Below are positions 1-9,000 of a stretch of 48,142 bases of DNA, piece by piece; position 1 is the stretch's first letter; each line of letters begins with the position of its first letter. The translations under genes and the position numbers were made by a program. The notes beneath the pieces were generated by a model. The model was not told where the DNA came from, did no database searches, and saw nothing but the letters and a program-made list of their open reading frames with translations. Origin of the DNA: Bacteroidota bacterium (lineage in GTDB: Bacteria > Bacteroidota > Bacteroidia > Bacteroidales > WCHB1-69); NCBI GenBank assembly GCA_023413895.1, contig JAEZOU010000029.1:1-48142 (forward strand), in the 5' to 3' direction.

Positions 1-2
1 GA

Positions 3-125
3 AAGCGAGAATATAGTAAAGGAGTAAAGGTGTTTCGGCAAGCAAAAGATATGGAGCAAAATCCACAATTGGAGCGTGATGGCCGTGTGAAGATTATGTT
101 GAATGCTTTAAAAGGAATTGAATAG
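3..125 (+). CDS. 3' end of an unidentified gene
   Basis: An open frame enters from the window edge and stops at TAG 123-125, giving the last 40 residues of a protein. The tail is charged and soluble-looking, with Arg, Lys and Glu spread through it, and it ends in LNALKGIE. I do not recognise the family. A perfect hairpin terminator follows about 40 bases downstream, which supports this being a real gene end on the plus strand. No membrane segment or sorting tail is visible in the part present. Confidence 0.6.
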   Translation, partial: KREYSKGVKVFRQAKDMEQNPQLERDGRVKIMLNALKGIE

Positions 126-162
126 TATTTCCTTTTTATTAAGATACTTGTTGGATTATAAT

Positions 163-206
163 AAAAGAAAAACGGATTGTTTAGGTTGACAATCCGTTTT
201 TCTTTT
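163..206. terminator. Bidirectional intrinsic terminator
   Basis: A perfect 18-bp inverted repeat (AAAAGAAAAACGGATTGT at 163-180, its complement at 189-206) encloses an 8-base loop. The A-rich outer part on one side and the T-rich outer part on the other give a T-tract in both directions, so it can end both the plus-strand gene stopping at 125 and the minus-strand gene stopping at 224. Confidence 0.85.
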
Positions 207-223
207 ATTGGTAATGTAATGTT

Positions 224-973
224 TTAAAATCCTTGCTGTTTCAAAATATCTGCAAGTACTTTTGAAAAATATTCATTGTCAGTTTTTTTATATCGTCTTT
301 CAGTAAAAACGTGAGCTAAATCTGGAAGTTGATTTTCTTTAAGAATAGCAATTGTATTAGGATGTGCTTCTTTTTCAGCGTATGTTTTGTTGATGCGATT
401 TTCGTCGTAATCTTGGTAAACTTCTTGGTGAACGAGGGTAGAGTAGGGAAGTTTGTCGGTAAGTTCGGGAGTGTTTGCTGGGTGTCCTATTGCGATACAA
501 GCTACAGGTACAACGTGTTTAGGAAGTTGTAGGATTTCAACAAATTTATCCACGTTGAAAGTGATAGTTCCTAACCAGCAGAGACCTAAACCTAAAGATT
601 CGGCGGCAACGCAAGCGTTTTGTGCAGCAATGAGTGCATCTGTAACTGCCCATTGATAAGCTTGTAGATTAGAATAGGCTTCTGTTTCAGCGCCTCGATA
701 TTCGCAATATTTGTTGAAGCGATGAAAATCCGCGCAGAAGGTGAGAATTAATGGTGCATTGGTGGCAATAGGCTGATTGAAGTGTGCGGGTGCCATTTTT
801 TGCATCATCTCCTTATCTTGGGTAACAATGATACTGAAGAGTTGCATGTTTCCCATTGTAGAACCGTTACAAGCGGCTTTGAGGATAAGTTGTAAATCTT
901 CAGAAGTAATTTTCTCTTCGGTAAAAGATCTAATACTTCTATGGTTTAGAATAGTTTCGATTGTTGGATTCAT
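224..973 (-). CDS. NfsA/Frp-like nitroreductase, FMN-dependent NAD(P)H oxidoreductase
   Basis: A 249-residue cytoplasmic flavoenzyme of the nitroreductase superfamily, expected to reduce nitro compounds, quinones or flavins with NAD(P)H. The FMN phosphate-binding start HRSIRSF lies at residues 11-17, and a Gly-rich GLGLCWLG segment sits near residue 128 in the expected flavin-contact region. Length matches the NfsA/Frp branch rather than the shorter NfnB type. It is the last gene of a minus-strand run: its start codon lies one base beyond the stop of the acyltransferase gene, so the two are probably translated from one message. The physiological substrate cannot be told from sequence, and no functional link with the acyltransferase is obvious. 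Confidence 0.88.
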   Translation of the reverse strand: MNPTIETILNHRSIRSFTEEKITSEDLQLILKAACNGSTMGNMQLFSIIVTQDKEMMQKMAPAHFNQPIATNAPLILTFCADFHRFNKYCEYRGAETEAYSNLQAYQWAVTDALIAAQNACVAAESLGLGLCWLGTITFNVDKFVEILQLPKHVVPVACIAIGHPANTPELTDKLPYSTLVHQEVYQDYDENRINKTYAEKEAHPNTIAILKENQLPDLAHVFTERRYKKTDNEYFSKVLADILKQQGF

Positions 974-974
974 A

Positions 975-1847
975 TTATTGTAATTTTTGATTTCTGTTTT
1001 TCCATCGGCGGTGACTCCAAAGCCAAAATTCAGGTTTCTGCCGAATTGTTTTTTCTAGAAGTTGAGCATATTTTTCTGTAATCTCTCCGTGTTGTGTAGT
1101 GTTGGGGTTTTTAGTAATTAATTCTAATTCAATGTGATAATATCCCGGTTTGTCTTGTACTACTTGATAGTAAAAAACTGGAAGATCATATTTTTTTGCA
1201 AAATATTCTCCTCCAAAAATCATACAGGATTCTTGATTGAGAAAGTTGGTAATATAGCTCTTTTTGAGATTGTTCGGAGATTGATCAGAGAGCATCATGT
1301 AAGCTGCAGGTGTTTGTTCCGTATTATTTTTTTCAAAAAGTTCGCGGACGTGGTCGGCAAATACAACTTCAGTGCCATAGCGAGTACGTGCCTTATTAAT
1401 TAGATATTCGAACTTTTTATTGCTATTTGCTTTTCCAACGCCAACGCCGTGGTGCTTAAACATTGAATCTAACTGCAAAATCATCCATTCCCAATTGTTG
1501 TAATGTGCAGAAAGTAGGATAACACTTTTCTTCTGTTCAAAATAGCTGTTAACGATTTCTGGATTTTTACAATAGTAGTGCTTGTCTAAATTTTTCTTGC
1601 TTATTGTTAGCATTTTTAGCATTTCAACAATAATATGTGAGAGATGCCGATTGTAAAGTTTGTAAAGTGTTAGAATTTCGGCATGAGTTTTATTGGGAAA
1701 GGAGAAAGTTAGGTTTTCTATGGTAATTCTTTTTCGGTATTTTATAATATATGTAAGTGTAATGTAGATGGGATATGCAAGTGTATAAAGAATTTGCATC
1801 GGAAGAAGAGAAAGTGGATAAAGTAAGCCGTAGAATAGTAGATACAT
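975..1847 (-). CDS. LpxL/HtrB-type lipid A acyltransferase family protein
   Basis: A 290-residue membrane-associated acyltransferase of the lysophospholipid/lipid A acyltransferase family, expected to add a secondary acyl chain to lipid A at the inner membrane. The N-terminus (about residues 4-35) is hydrophobic. The catalytic HX4E motif is present as HYNNWE at residues 115-120. The family's closing signature PEFWLWSHRRWK is near the C-terminus. It lies five bases after the GmhB-like phosphatase gene and one base before the nitroreductase gene. Its pairing with a heptose-phosphate phosphatase suggests lipopolysaccharide assembly. Acyl donor and acceptor position are not determinable here. Confidence 0.9.
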   Translation of the reverse strand: MYLLFYGLLYPLSLLPMQILYTLAYPIYITLTYIIKYRKRITIENLTFSFPNKTHAEILTLYKLYNRHLSHIIVEMLKMLTISKKNLDKHYYCKNPEIVNSYFEQKKSVILLSAHYNNWEWMILQLDSMFKHHGVGVGKANSNKKFEYLINKARTRYGTEVVFADHVRELFEKNNTEQTPAAYMMLSDQSPNNLKKSYITNFLNQESCMIFGGEYFAKKYDLPVFYYQVVQDKPGYYHIELELITKNPNTTQHGEITEKYAQLLEKTIRQKPEFWLWSHRRWKNRNQKLQ

Positions 1848-1852
1848 ATATA

Positions 1853-2410
1853 TTATTTTAAATGTGTGGCAAAATCATATAGGTTTTGAAAGATGAAATC
1901 TGCATTTTTTTCTATTTCTGATCGGTTTTCATCGGTAATTTCGCCGACAAATACAGTTTTCATTCCGCAATTTCGTCCCATTTGGAGGTCGGAGGGCATA
2001 TCTCCCACCATAATAGAGTTTTGAAAATCGATTTCAGGGAATTTTTCTTTAGCTTGTTGTGCTAATCCAATTTTGGGTTTTCGACAGTTGCAGTTGTCGG
2101 TAGTACGATGTGGACAGAAAAAAACACCATCAATTGGAGATCCTGCTTGTGCAAAGATAGATTCCATGTAGGCTTGCACCTGTTGGATGGTTTCAAGTGA
2201 ACACAGTCCTTTAGCAATGCATTGTTGGTTGGTTACTACAACAATACGACCAAATAATGGTCGAAAAATTTGGATTGCTTCCAGTACATTTTTCTTGAGT
2301 ACAAAATCTTGGGTATCCATTACGTAGCCATCAATGATACGTTCGTTAATTACGCCATCACGATCAAGGAAGAGTGTCCAATTGCGGTTGATGTTGAGTG
2401 AGGGAATCAT
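1853..2410 (-). CDS. gmhB: GmhB-like HAD phosphatase (heptose 1,7-bisphosphate 7-phosphatase family)
   Basis: A 185-residue HAD phosphatase of the GmhB/HisB-N subfamily, which in the heptose pathway removes the 7-phosphate from D-glycero-manno-heptose 1,7-bisphosphate. Visible motifs: nucleophile loop DRDGVIN at 16-22, TNQ at 60-62, the zinc-binding loop with C99, H101, C107 and C109 followed by RKP, and GD at 136-137. The zinc loop separates this group from most other HAD phosphatases. The nucleophile motif starts only 16 residues after the ATG at 2410 and no later start is usable, so the 47-base overlap with the upstream lipoprotein gene appears real. No other heptose genes are in the window, so related sugar phosphates remain possible. 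Confidence 0.82.
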   Translation of the reverse strand: MIPSLNINRNWTLFLDRDGVINERIIDGYVMDTQDFVLKKNVLEAIQIFRPLFGRIVVVTNQQCIAKGLCSLETIQQVQAYMESIFAQAGSPIDGVFFCPHRTTDNCNCRKPKIGLAQQAKEKFPEIDFQNSIMVGDMPSDLQMGRNCGMKTVFVGEITDENRSEIEKNADFIFQNLYDFATHLK

Positions 2411-2828
2411 AGGAAATATTCAGATTTTCAAAATATTTATCTCTTTGAATCGAAATTTTATCCTGAACAGCTCGCAAAAATTTTTCAGCACTTTTCTTCT
2501 CTGCAAGGTAATAATTAATAGAAGAAACATATTGTTCTTTGGAAATTTTATTTTCCTCAAACATATTATAGTACATTGACCTGCTGATTGTTACTTTGTC
2601 TGAATCAGGAGGAAGAAAATAGAGCATACTTTCGATGACGTATGCTTGCGTAGTGATATCAATCATCTGGTTGTAGGGAATAAGGTCGGAAGGCTTTTCT
2701 GTTTGAATAGTTTTATTGCAACTACTTACAAAAAGGAGTATAAAAATCATCATTATATAGATAAAAAATCCATTTTTAGATAAAAAATGAGAGATTTTAT
2801 TCTTGTAAGTTAGTTTCTTTTCGATCAT
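2364..2828 (-). CDS. DUF4296 lipoprotein
   Basis: A 154-residue small lipoprotein. A hydrophobic stretch at about 22-35 leads to a lipobox-like VSSC, with C37 as the probable lipidation site, so the mature protein is likely membrane anchored. After it comes the DUF4296 pattern: a P...LIP..QM segment near residues 46-56, a helical region, then the ISKEQYVSSINYY helix. DUF4296 is a family of unknown function common in Bacteroidota. Starts at codon 1 or at M26 are both possible; with M26 the signal peptide would be unusually short before the cysteine. The 3' end overlaps the gmhB-like gene by 47 bases in another frame, implying coupled translation. Confidence 0.78.
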   Translation of the reverse strand: MIEKKLTYKNKISHFLSKNGFFIYIMMIFILLFVSSCNKTIQTEKPSDLIPYNQMIDITTQAYVIESMLYFLPPDSDKVTISRSMYYNMFEENKISKEQYVSSINYYLAEKKSAEKFLRAVQDKISIQRDKYFENLNISYDSLTQHQPQLDTLP

Positions 2829-2852
2829 TTTTTGAAGTTAAAAATCACTCTG

Positions 2853-2860
2853 CAAAAATA
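2853..2860 (-). promoter_or_regulatory. Probable -7 box for the DUF4296-gmhB-acyltransferase-nitroreductase run
   Basis: On the minus strand this reads TATTTTTG followed by C, an exact match to the Bacteroidota -7 element TAnnTTTG, 24 bases before the DUF4296 start codon. No clear TTTG -33 element is seen at the usual distance. Confidence 0.5.
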
Positions 2861-2901
2861 GAGAAAAAAGTGATTATGGCATTTTTTATAAATCAATTTC
2901 A

Positions 2902-3486
2902 TTACTTATTATTGTAATAAGAGAAGAATAGTACTTGTTTTTGTTGTAATAGGATTTCATCTATTTTTTTCATATTTTTATGCGAGACCATCAAGCAACC
3001 TTTGCTGAGCCCAGAGGGGAGAGGAAAGATGGGGCTTGAGGGTACTGAGAAATAGCCATGTAAGACAATATAGCGTTTACGGATATTGTCATTGGAAGAC
3101 TCTAATCCGTCTAAACGATAAGATATGCCAAAACTTCCTACATATCGTTCTGCCACGACTCCTTTTCCTAAAGAACTGAGCCAGCTGTTCTCCTTGTTAC
3201 TGAATTGAGGTTTGATGGTAAGGCTATGTCCGCGCCCATGTGCTATAGGACAGGTAAAAATGGTGGTGTCGTGCTTTAAATCCCAAACAGCAAAACGGTT
3301 TTTCCCTGAATGCAAATTGTAATTTATAAAGATGCAGATAGAATTGTTAAGATTGTTTTCTTGAATGAACTTTCGAGCCTCTGATAGGTGTTGCGATGTG
3401 ACTATATTCCCCCGATTCCTCACGATGTGATTCGTTAATATGAAAGTTACCACAATGATAACTATAATAAGGATATATATTCGCAT
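2902..3486 (-). CDS. Membrane-anchored L,D-transpeptidase-like protein (YkuD_2 family)
   Basis: A 194-residue protein with an N-terminal signal or anchor segment (residues 3-18) and a murein L,D-transpeptidase-type catalytic region, which would act on peptidoglycan in the periplasm. The active-site pattern of this family is visible: LHG at 142-144 and SKGCLMVS at 161-168, with C164 as the expected nucleophile. The Lys before Gly-Cys replaces the His of classical YkuD SHGC motifs, as is usual in the YkuD_2 branch. It is transcribed on the minus strand, divergent from hcp. A 73-base gap with its own -7 box separates it from the next minus-strand gene, so it may be a single-gene unit. Confidence 0.8.
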   Translation of the reverse strand: MRIYILIIVIIVVTFILTNHIVRNRGNIVTSQHLSEARKFIQENNLNNSICIFINYNLHSGKNRFAVWDLKHDTTIFTCPIAHGRGHSLTIKPQFSNKENSWLSSLGKGVVAERYVGSFGISYRLDGLESSNDNIRKRYIVLHGYFSVPSSPIFPLPSGLSKGCLMVSHKNMKKIDEILLQQKQVLFFSYYNNK

Positions 3487-3508
3487 AATGCTCTTGTTAC
3501 TAATTGTG

Positions 3509-3538
3509 ACAATAAAATTACAAAAACGTTTTTATTGT
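3509..3538. promoter_or_regulatory. Inverted repeat between divergent genes (possible operator)
   Basis: ACAATAAAA at 3509-3517 and its exact complement TTTTATTGT at 3530-3538 are separated by 12 bases, in the divergent gap between the L,D-transpeptidase gene and hcp. The spacing would suit a dimeric regulator, but an A+T-rich match of nine bases can also arise by chance. No regulator gene adjoins it. Confidence 0.3.
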
Positions 3539-3641
3539 GAACTATATTGTTTTTTCTAATGTTTTTATTGCATTGTTTATCTTAATGAATCAAACATTGA
3601 GATATTTATTTTTAGTTTAATATATTTAAAATCAAACAATT

Positions 3642-5294
3642 ATGAATGAAATGTTTTGTTCTCAGTGCCAAGAAACTGCGCGGGGTGCGGGTTGCACTTC
3701 TCAGGGTGTGTGCGGAAAGAAAAGCCGTACGTCAAATTTACAGGATACGTTAATTTATGCGCTTAAAGGATTATCGCTTGTAAATAAGCGACTTAGAGAA
3801 AAAAGGAAAGCTTCCCGCGAGGCAGATATTATGGTAATGAATGGCCTGTTTATGACAATTACTAATACCAATTTTGATGATGATAGAATCGAGGATGCAA
3901 TCCGTGCGGCATTGCGTTTGCGAAATAGTTTGTTGCAAGAAGCAAATTGTATATGCAATCCGTGCAGAATCAGTCACTTAGACGCTTTGACTTGGAACGG
4001 AGAAAGTGTAACAGATTTTGAGCGAAAATCGATTCTTGTAGGTATTCTATCTACTGAGAATGAAGATATTAGAGCCTTGCGTCAGCTGTTGATTTTGGGC
4101 GTAAAAGGAATGGCTGCCTATGCCGAGCATGCTTACAATTTAGGTTACGTTGACGAACAAGTTTTTAGTTTTATGCAAACTGCATTAGCAAGTACACTTT
4201 CTGAAAGTCAATCTGCAGATGAACTGATAGCATTGGTTTTAGGATGTGGAGAAATGGGAGTAAAAGCGATGAGGTTACTTGATCGTGCGAATACCGAAAC
4301 CTATGGGAATCCAGAAGTGACGACAGTGCCGTTGAAACCGCGAAATAAACCCGCAATTTTAATCTCTGGTCACGATTTGAAGGATTTGGAGATGCTTTTA
4401 AAACAGACTGAAAATGAAGATGTTGATGTATATACGCATGGGGAGATGTTGCCTGCTCACTACTACCCATATTTTAAAAAATATGCACATTTAATAGGAA
4501 ATTATGGTGGCTCTTGGTATCGTCAGCTACAAGATTTTGAGGCGTTTAATGGTCCTATTCTTTTTACAACGAATTGTTTGGTACCGCCACGTTCCGAAAG
4601 TAGTTATACGGGTAGAATTTTTACAACGGGAGCGGTTGGTTATCCGGGTTGCAAACATATTGTATCCAATAATTATGGTCTCAAAGATTTTTCTGAAATT
4701 ATAGAAATGGCAAAAAGTTGTTCACCACCCAAGGTGTTGGAAACAGGAAGCATCACGGGAGGTTTCGCGCACAATCAGGTGTTAATGATGGCAGATAAGA
4801 TAGTAAGTGCTGTTCGGGAAGGAAAAATTAGAAAATTTGTAGTAATGGCAGGTTGCGATGGCAGAATGAGAAGTCGCGACTACTATACTGAATTTGCTCA
4901 AGCCCTTCCTAAAGATACGATAATCTTAACGGCAGGATGTGCCAAATATCGATATATTAAACTCAATTTGGGAGAGATTGATGGAATTCCGAGAGTGTTG
5001 GATGCGGGACAATGCAACGATAGTTACTCGTTGGTGCTCACAGCAATGAAACTGCGCGATCTCTTCGGATTGAAAAATATTAACGACCTGCCTATCTCCT
5101 ACAACATTGCGTGGTACGAGCAAAAGGCTGTATTGGTGCTTTTGGCATTGTTGAGTTTGGGCGTGAGAAATATCAATTTAGGCCCAACATTACCAGGATT
5201 TTTATCTCCTAAAGTTACTGAATTATTGGTCGATAAGTTTAACTTAGGAACCATTTCGCAGGTTCAGTTAGATTTGAAAAAGATGGTAAGTTAG
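3642..5294 (+). CDS. hcp: Hybrid cluster protein (Hcp; hydroxylamine/NO reductase)
   Basis: A 550-residue Hcp, a cytoplasmic iron-sulfur enzyme studied as a hydroxylamine reductase and now linked to nitric oxide reduction under anaerobic nitrosative stress. The N-terminal cluster cysteines are C6, C9, C18 and C24, with spacing CX2CX8CX5C. That is the class I pattern of strict anaerobes such as Desulfovibrio, which binds [4Fe-4S]; the enterobacterial class II spacing is different. Hybrid-cluster ligand regions are present: SGHD near 246, THGEM near 268, TTNC near 311, YPGC near 338, TAGC near 434 and AGQCNDSYS near 460. It stands alone, with no hcr reductase gene beside it, and has its own terminator. 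Confidence 0.96.
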   Translation: MNEMFCSQCQETARGAGCTSQGVCGKKSRTSNLQDTLIYALKGLSLVNKRLREKRKASREADIMVMNGLFMTITNTNFDDDRIEDAIRAALRLRNSLLQEANCICNPCRISHLDALTWNGESVTDFERKSILVGILSTENEDIRALRQLLILGVKGMAAYAEHAYNLGYVDEQVFSFMQTALASTLSESQSADELIALVLGCGEMGVKAMRLLDRANTETYGNPEVTTVPLKPRNKPAILISGHDLKDLEMLLKQTENEDVDVYTHGEMLPAHYYPYFKKYAHLIGNYGGSWYRQLQDFEAFNGPILFTTNCLVPPRSESSYTGRIFTTGAVGYPGCKHIVSNNYGLKDFSEIIEMAKSCSPPKVLETGSITGGFAHNQVLMMADKIVSAVREGKIRKFVVMAGCDGRMRSRDYYTEFAQALPKDTIILTAGCAKYRYIKLNLGEIDGIPRVLDAGQCNDSYSLVLTAMKLRDLFGLKNINDLPISYNIAWYEQKAVLVLLALLSLGVRNINLGPTLPGFLSPKVTELLVDKFNLGTISQVQLDLKKMVS

Positions 5295-5299
5295 TTGCT

Positions 5300-5330
5300 A
5301 AGGACGCATAATTCGATGCGTCCTTTTTTT
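5300..5330 (+). terminator. Intrinsic terminator after hcp
   Basis: A 10-bp perfect stem (AAGGACGCAT at 5300-5309 with ATGCGTCCTT at 5316-5325), a 6-base loop and a following run of T to 5330. It starts six bases after the hcp stop codon. Confidence 0.93.
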
Positions 5331-5397
5331 ATACAAATGTGTCGAAATTTTCTTCATCTTTTTTTGAAATGAATCTATACTTTATGACTATTTTATA

Positions 5398-5405
5398 TAT
5401 TTTTG
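5398..5405 (+). promoter_or_regulatory. Probable -7 box for ruvA-sprA-holB
   Basis: TATTTTTG followed by C matches the Bacteroidota -7 consensus and lies 72 bases before the ruvA start, directly after the hcp terminator region. A convincing -33 TTTG is not visible at the standard spacing. Confidence 0.45.
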
Positions 5406-5477
5406 CAAATTGAATTTTTTGGGGTAATTTAGAAATTAATTTTAGAAAAGTAAATTTTAACTTGTTGAAAATTAGAT

Positions 5478-6068
5478 ATGATAGCATATATAAAAGGTCA
5501 GTTTGTTGAAAAAACACCAGCGTACGTTGTGATAGAAACTGCTGGGGGGGTTGCCTATAATGTAAATATCTCTTTGGTAACATTTTCTCAAATTAAAGAT
5601 ATTGAATCAGGTATTTTATTTACTCATTATGTAGTGAAGGAAGATGGTCATACTCTTTATGGCTTTTATGAAGAGGAGGAGCGTGCCCTTTTTCGTTTGC
5701 TAATCTCGGTAAATGGTGTTGGCGGAAATACGGCGCGCTTGATATTGTCTTCGTTGAATGTGGGTGAATTGTTGCACGCCATCGCCACGGAAAATGTAAA
5801 TGTTATCAAAAGTGTGAAAGGAATAGGGTTGAAAACTGCTCAGCGAATAGTTTTGGATTTGAAAGATAAAGCAGGGAAAACATCGATAATAAATAGTGAT
5901 AAAATTTCAATTACATACAATAATAATAAGCATGAGGCGTTATCTGCTTTGATTTCGTTGGGTTTTGTAAAAAATACTGCGGAATCTGTTTTAGATAAAA
6001 TCATTAAGGCAGAAAGTGCGAATCTCTCTGTTGAGGATTTAATTAAAAAAGCTCTTAAATTATTGTAA
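5478..6068 (+). CDS. ruvA: Holliday junction branch migration complex subunit RuvA
   Basis: A 196-residue RuvA, which binds four-way DNA junctions as a tetramer and loads the RuvB motor. The family start MIAYIKG is present. The N-terminal OB-fold spans about 1-62, then come two helix-hairpin-helix motifs, VNGVGGNTA at 78-86 and VKGIGLKTA at 113-121, and a C-terminal RuvB-contacting three-helix domain at about 145-196. Length is normal. The sprA start follows 19 bases after the stop, so the two are likely co-transcribed. From memory, ruvA next to sprA is a recurring arrangement in Bacteroidota. ruvB and ruvC are not in the window. Confidence 0.97.
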   Translation: MIAYIKGQFVEKTPAYVVIETAGGVAYNVNISLVTFSQIKDIESGILFTHYVVKEDGHTLYGFYEEEERALFRLLISVNGVGGNTARLILSSLNVGELLHAIATENVNVIKSVKGIGLKTAQRIVLDLKDKAGKTSIINSDKISITYNNNKHEALSALISLGFVKNTAESVLDKIIKAESANLSVEDLIKKALKLL

Positions 6069-6087
6069 TTAAGTAGATTGAAATAAC

Positions 6088-9000
6088 GTGACGTCGAGAA
6101 AATCTTCTAAAATATATATACTTTCAGCCTTGAGTTTGGCTGCTTTTATCTCTTTTGTATGGGCAAAACCTATTGAAAGAGATTTTTATAATCAAGAAAT
6201 AGATCATTTTGATTCAGGTACTTTAACAGAGTCCGATATTGAAGAACTATCTACTTTGGAAGTGTCAGAAGAGGTGCTTCAATCTTTGATTAGGAATGCC
6301 GAATCTCCGGTAACACCTCCCGATACGGGATTACAATCACCTATTCCTCAGCCTGATAATAATCCATTAGATCCAGAAGATCACTACACTCCTTTTCATC
6401 TTTCTACACCTCCATCACTTAACACTTCTATCGAATATAATCCTGAAACCAATACGTATGAATTTCAAAATATGATTGGTAATACGCCATACGGGCCAGC
6501 CTCTTCGTTATCAATAGATGATTTTATTGATTACGATTTGCAGCAGGAGTTAAGAAATTATTGGCGAGACAAAGGGGCAAATTATGCAGGAAGCGCCAAT
6601 CGTAGAGGGGGCGGTTTAATACCTCAAATTAAGGTTGGAAGTGATATTTTTGAAAGTATTTTCGGTAGTGATGTGATAGACATTCGCCCAGCAGGAAATA
6701 TAGAGATTACTTTTGGTATTTTGCATAATTACGATAAAAATCCAAATCTTACCATCAATTCACAACGGCATACAGATTTCAATTTTGACCAAAACATCCA
6801 GTTGAGTTTAATGGCAAAAGTTGGAGACAAAATCAACTTTAATTTGAATTATAATTCAGAAGCTAACTTCGATATAGATAATAAAATGAAGTTGAAGTAT
6901 GAAGGGAAAGAGGATGATATAATTCAATTATTGGAGTTTGGAGATGTAACATTGCCGTTAAGTACAACCTTAATTACTGGAAGTCAGAATCTTTTTGGTT
7001 TAAAAACAGCATTGAAATTCGGTAAGTTAACGGTTACAGCGGTGGCATCTTCCCAGTCGTCAGAAAGTCAGACAACAGTAATCTCTGGCGGTGCACAAAC
7101 AGAAGAGTTCTACTTCAAAGCTGATGAATATGAAGATAATAAGCACTTTTTCATAGCTCAATATTTCCGTGATCATTACAACGAAGCAATGGCAACACTT
7201 CCGTTGATAAGTTCTCCGATTGTAATTACCAAGATTGAAGTTTGGCGTACTACAGTAGGTGCGGCAACACAAGATAATAGAAATATTATTGCATTTACGG
7301 ATTTGGGAGAATTTGAACCTCAATCACAAATTTTAATGCCCAATCAAATGGGATATCCATGTGATAATAGTAACAACCTTTTGACAGCTATTGATACTTC
7401 ATTGTATCGTAATTTGGCTACTGCTTCCAATAATTTGCGTGCGAGAGGATTAACCGCTGGAATCGATTACGAGAAGGTGGAAAGTGCGAGATTGTTAAAT
7501 CCATCTGAATATACCTTTAACTCTAAATTGGGTTTTATATCCTTAAATACTTCACTTAGTTCAGATCAGGTTTTGGCGGTGGCTTTCCAGTATCAAGTAA
7601 TTGGTGATGAGCAAATTTATCAAGTCGGAGAGTTCTCTAACGAAGTGGCTTCTCCCAATTGTATTCGTGTGAAGTTGCTGAAGAGTACAAGTTTAAATAC
7701 CAAATCACCACTTTGGAAGTTGATGATGAAGAATGTTTACAACTTGCAAGCCTACCAAATTTCAAATGAAAAATTTAGATTAAATATTCTTTATACGGGT
7801 GATGATGAAGGAGTTGCTAATGGATTTTTTAACTTAGGAGCTCAAAAGGGAATACCATTGATTCGATTGATGGGATTGGACCGATTAAATCAACAGCAAG
7901 ATCCTGCACCCGATGGTATTTTTGACTTTATTGATAACGCAGACGTTGCGGGAGGTACCATAGTTTCAAAAAATGGTAGAATTTTCTTCCCAACTATTGA
8001 ACCATTTGGTAAAGATTTGCGTGCTGTACTTACAGACCCCGAAATAGCTGATCGCTACTGCTTCGATTCGCTTTATACTATGACGCAAGAGTTAGCACAG
8101 CAATATACAAGTAAAAATAAATTCTTCATTGAAGGTACTTATAGCTCATCAACAGGTTCTGAATTTGTGATTCAAGGAGCCGCTAACTTGCAAGAAGGTT
8201 CTGTTGTTGTAACCGCTGGTGGTAACAAGTTAATAGAAAATGTGCATTATACAGTTAACTATTCGATGGCCACAGTTACCATCATTGATGAGGGAATTTT
8301 AAAGTCGGGTACACCGATTTCGATTACAACAGAAGAAAATTCTATGATGGGAAATACCAAGCGAATGTTTGGTGCCAATTTGGATTATGAAGTAAATCGA
8401 AATTTTAGATTCGGAGGCTCAATTCTTAATTTAAGTGAACTTCCTATCTCATCGAAAGTTAACTATGGTGATGAACCTATAAATAATATGATTTGGGGAT
8501 TGAATCTGTCTTATAAAACAAAGGTTCCTTTTATTACTAAACTCGTTGACTTTTTACCATTTTATAGTACAACAGCAGAATCTAATTTCCAAGTTGATGC
8601 TGAATTTGCCCACTTTGTGCCAGGTCACTCACGCCTAATTGGTAAAGAGGGAATTACTTATATTGATGATTTTGAAGCTTCTAAAAGTACAATCGACTTG
8701 AAATCGTATATTAACTGGTCTTTAGCTTCTACTCCACAAGGACAACCCTCTTTATTCCGTGAGGCACTTGCTGTTTCTGAAGATGATTCCGACAGACGTA
8801 AATTGGCGTATGGTTTCAATCGTGCCAATTTTAACTGGTATATCATCGACCCAATGTTCTACTATAATGATGCTGCAACACCACCCAATATTGATAAAGA
8901 GGAACAATCAAAACCGTATGCTCGTGCTGTTTATGAACCAGAACTTTTCCCAAGCAAAGAGTATCAAAACAATATGCAATCTACTAATATGTCTGTTTTT

